Origin: JAAUTS01 sp034440395
GTDB lineage: Bacteria; Verrucomicrobiota; Verrucomicrobiia; Methylacidiphilales; JAAUTS01
Reading direction: 5' to 3'
DNA: 64,000 nucleotides
NCBI GenBank assembly: GCA_034440395.1
Contig: JAWXBW010000067.1
Span: 1 to 64,000, forward strand
In this document: positions 61,935 to 64,000 of the stretch, in pieces
Numbering within the stretch: the first letter of the stretch is position 1
Layout: every line of letters begins with the position of its first letter
The notes under the pieces: generated by a model
Told to the model about the DNA's origin: nothing
The model's input: only the letters and a program-made list of their open reading frames with translations
The model's database searches: none
Program-made: the position numbers and the translations under genes

Positions 61935-62603
61935 ATGATCTCCCATCCATCAACGGCACTCACAGGTTTTTTCATCACCGGCACCAATACCCACATTGGT
62001 AAAACCTATTTCACCAGTCTTCTCACTCAACATTTGAGAGCGCAAAAAATCCCTGCCTTAGCCTTAAAACCTTTCTGCTGTGGTGATCGGAGCGACGTAG
62101 AAATTTTCGCCAAAGCTAACGAAGAAACACTCAGCCTCAATCAAATCAATCCCGTCCATCTCCTTCCACCTCTGGCTCCTTACGCCGCCTGCGTGGTGGA
62201 GGAACGTCTGCTGGATCCGCAAGACACTTTATTATCCATACGAGAACTTGCGCAAAATTCACCAGGTCCCTTCCTCATTGAGGGTTGCGGTGGATGGCTT
62301 GTACCCATTACGAAAAGCTATTGGATCCGGGAATTCGCCCAAGAACTAGCATTGCCTATCGTTCTAGTAGCAAGTGCTGGATTAGGCACGCTCAACCATT
62401 CTTTACTAACCATAGAAAACATACGCAACAGCGGATGTCAGATTGCAGGTATCGTCATGAACTTCCACGACTGTCCAGAAGACCTCGCCACCGCCACCAA
62501 TGCCGCTATCCTGGAAGATCTCACGGGTCTGCCCGTTTATGCGCTAGATCCAGACGCAAAAAAACTAGAGTGTCTTCCCTCGTGGCTGATTCCACAGTGC
62601 TAG
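61935..62603 (+). CDS. bioD: Dethiobiotin synthetase
   Basis: This 222-residue protein has the P-loop FFITGTNTHIGKTYF (near 11-25), the substrate-binding ALKPFCCGDRSD and the EGCGGWLVPI strand of BioD. It closes the ureido ring using CO2 and ATP. It follows bioA by 14 bases and ends near the converging rlmN gene. Confidence 0.92.
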   Translation: MISHPSTALTGFFITGTNTHIGKTYFTSLLTQHLRAQKIPALALKPFCCGDRSDVEIFAKANEETLSLNQINPVHLLPPLAPYAACVVEERLLDPQDTLLSIRELAQNSPGPFLIEGCGGWLVPITKSYWIREFAQELALPIVLVASAGLGTLNHSLLTIENIRNSGCQIAGIVMNFHDCPEDLATATNAAILEDLTGLPVYALDPDAKKLECLPSWLIPQC

Positions 62604-62621
62604 ATATAACAATCTACTTCT

Positions 62622-63674
62622 TTAATTAGCACGTAATTGTCCGCAGCCCGCCGCCACGTCTATTCCCCGCCGCTGCCGCACGGTGCAAGGAAAGCCTTTA
62701 TCTGCCACTATTTTTTGAAAAGCCTCTACCGTTGCGGCGACGGATGGGTTTCCTAGATAGTCTAACGTTGGATTTAGAGGAATTAAGTTAACATGAGCAT
62801 TTAAACCCACCAATAACGTAGCCAATTCTAAAGCTTGCTCTTCTGAATCATTTTTACCCGCAATCAAGGTCCACTCAAAAAAGATACGACGTTGAGTTTT
62901 ATTACAATAAACACGACAAGCTTTCATTAACTCAAGTAGAGACCACCGCTTACTAATTGGCACTAGCTGGGCTCGATCCTGTTCATTTGCCCCATGTAAA
63001 CTGACCGCCAAATTATAGGGAGAAGGCTCTTCCGCCATACGTAAAATACCTGGAATCACACCCACCGTGCTAATAGAAATACGGCTGGGTCCTATATTTA
63101 AACCCCGCGTGTCCGAAATCATCTGCAAGGCCTTCATCACCGACTCATAATTATGTAGTGGCTCACCCATGCCCATTAACACAATGTTCCGCAGCCCTGT
63201 CTCTCCCCGTGCTTTCAAAAAATGTTTGGCATGTAAGACTTGGCTAACAATTTCTCCTGGACTTAAATGACGTGTAAATCCTGACTGCCCCGTTGCACAA
63301 AAAACACAGCCCATGGCGCAACCAACTTGCGTGCTCACACAAACGGTGTAACGCCCTTGATAAGCCATTAGCACCGTTTCGATTTTTTCGCCGTCATTTA
63401 AACGTAATAACCATTTATACGTAAACTGATCGTTGCTGATGATTTGTTGGTCAACCTGCACGAGAGGCTGAATACGACTTGCTTGGGCGTCCATCCACCT
63501 TCTTAGCGGTGGTAGATAGGAAGACCGATCCGTGCATACCGTATCAAAGTGGCGGTGTAATCCGCGCCATAAACTTTTCGTATGACAAGGCTTCAGCCCA
63601 GACTCTACGAGCTCTTGCTCCAATTCCTCAAAATTAAGATTCCACAGCGAAGACTCTGGAGGTTCTGTGCGCAT
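62622..63674 (-). CDS. rlmN: 23S rRNA (adenine-C2)-methyltransferase RlmN
   Basis: From ATG 63674 (MRTEPPESSLWNLNFEELEQ) this is a 350-residue radical SAM methyltransferase; an ATG at 63743 would extend into the 3' end of the neighbouring gene. The motif CAMGCVFCATG (near 116-126) binds the 4Fe-4S cluster, and GMGEPLHNY, ISISTVGVIPG and the late cysteine in RRGIDVAAGCGQL are family landmarks. It methylates A2503 of 23S rRNA and A37 of tRNAs. The uup-like gene ends 13 bases upstream. Confidence 0.95.
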   Translation of the reverse strand: MRTEPPESSLWNLNFEELEQELVESGLKPCHTKSLWRGLHRHFDTVCTDRSSYLPPLRRWMDAQASRIQPLVQVDQQIISNDQFTYKWLLRLNDGEKIETVLMAYQGRYTVCVSTQVGCAMGCVFCATGQSGFTRHLSPGEIVSQVLHAKHFLKARGETGLRNIVLMGMGEPLHNYESVMKALQMISDTRGLNIGPSRISISTVGVIPGILRMAEEPSPYNLAVSLHGANEQDRAQLVPISKRWSLLELMKACRVYCNKTQRRIFFEWTLIAGKNDSEEQALELATLLVGLNAHVNLIPLNPTLDYLGNPSVAATVEAFQKIVADKGFPCTVRQRRGIDVAAGCGQLRAN

Positions 63675-63687
63675 CCTCACAAGATCT

Positions 63688-64000
63688 TTAGACCACTTCT
63701 TCACATGCTTTACGCACTGCTTCCAGTTCTTCCCAGCGCACATAGTTCAGCTTGATTTTCTCATCCAGTAAGACTTGATCTGTCTTAAGTTGATTTAAAA
63801 TTTCAGGCTGCTTGAGGTAAAGCTCAGGATCATAAAGTTTAGCCGCCAAAGTCACTTGTTCCGCTTCCATCTTTTCAATAAGGGAAGGCAACTCTTCCAA
63901 CTCACGCCGATCCCGATTAAGAAACGTCTTAGGCTTGGTGCTTTTCTTTTTAGGTTCTACGTCTGCTACTAAAACTTCCACGCTCTTCGCTACAGACGCA
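63688..64000 (-). CDS. uup: ABC-F ATPase (Uup-like), C-terminal part
   Basis: The frame is open to the window edge, so only the last 104 residues are visible. They carry the linker/C-terminal coiled coil of Uup proteins (RRELEELPSLIEKMEAEQ and YVRWEELEA). ABC-F proteins act on ribosomes or DNA branch migration and lack membrane segments. It shares a strand with rlmN, 13 bases apart. Confidence 0.7.
   Translation of the reverse strand, partial: ASVAKSVEVLVADVEPKKKSTKPKTFLNRDRRELEELPSLIEKMEAEQVTLAAKLYDPELYLKQPEILNQLKTDQVLLDEKIKLNYVRWEELEAVRKACEEVV

Overview
The window looks like a chromosomal segment of a Verrucomicrobiota bacterium, most likely class Opitutia. The grounds are a PEP-CTERM surface protein, LacI-type regulators sitting beside glycoside hydrolases, very large secreted multi-domain proteins rich in putative-Ig (He_PIG) modules, a GxxExxY protein embedded in dispersed hairpin repeats, and the general lack of strong Shine-Dalgarno sites. 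The lineage is an inference from gene content; no rRNA or species marker is present. Transcription of the first 25 kb is almost all on the minus strand.

Region 1 (1-890) is a gene graveyard. It holds a decayed second copy of the divergent PEP-CTERM/LacI locus that is intact at 25.3-27.1 kb, including its promoter and palindromic operator, followed by a frameshifted discoidin-domain remnant. Region 2 (0.9-27.3 kb) is a carbohydrate-utilisation island: a secreted di-heme cytochrome/propeller protein, a Gfo/Idh/MocA oxidoreductase, GH63-like, GH36-like and giant GH31-SGNH enzymes, a LacI regulator, a GH42 beta-galactosidase, a PEP-CTERM protein and a second LacI regulator. Between 21.7 and 27.3 kb the gaps are filled by seven or more copies of a long inverted repeat built from a TTATCCGTG module; a GxxExxY gene lies between two of them.

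Region 3 (27.3-40.3 kb) is mostly housekeeping: topB-dprA-aroB, valS, a remnant RND-efflux tail, a copper-type P-ATPase, a MidA-like methyltransferase, a PDZ protein and the tmRNA gene ssrA with its terminator. Region 4 (40.3-55.1 kb) is a compact biosynthetic cluster of aryl-polyene type. A six-gene minus-strand operon (sugar epimerase, GT21-like glycosyltransferase, UbiE-type methyltransferase, two membrane proteins, HydE-like radical SAM enzyme) diverges from a plus-strand operon (papain-like lipoprotein, ketosynthase, catalytically dead ketosynthase partner, ACP, FAD oxidoreductase, LpxL-type acyltransferase, FabZ-like dehydratase), with a deacetylase and an AMP-ligase facing it, and a GT2 enzyme and a LolA-like protein on the flank. 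It lacks the ketoreductase and MMPL exporter usual in such clusters and adds a radical SAM enzyme, a papain-like lipoprotein and hopanoid-type sugar enzymes, so its product could differ from known aryl polyenes.

Region 5 (55.1-64 kb) returns to core metabolism: small proteins, a single-domain response regulator, hpt, pfkA, a GT2 glycosyltransferase, bioF-bioA-bioD, rlmN and the 3' end of an ABC-F (Uup-like) gene that runs off the window. No CRISPR array, transposase or tRNA gene was recognised.
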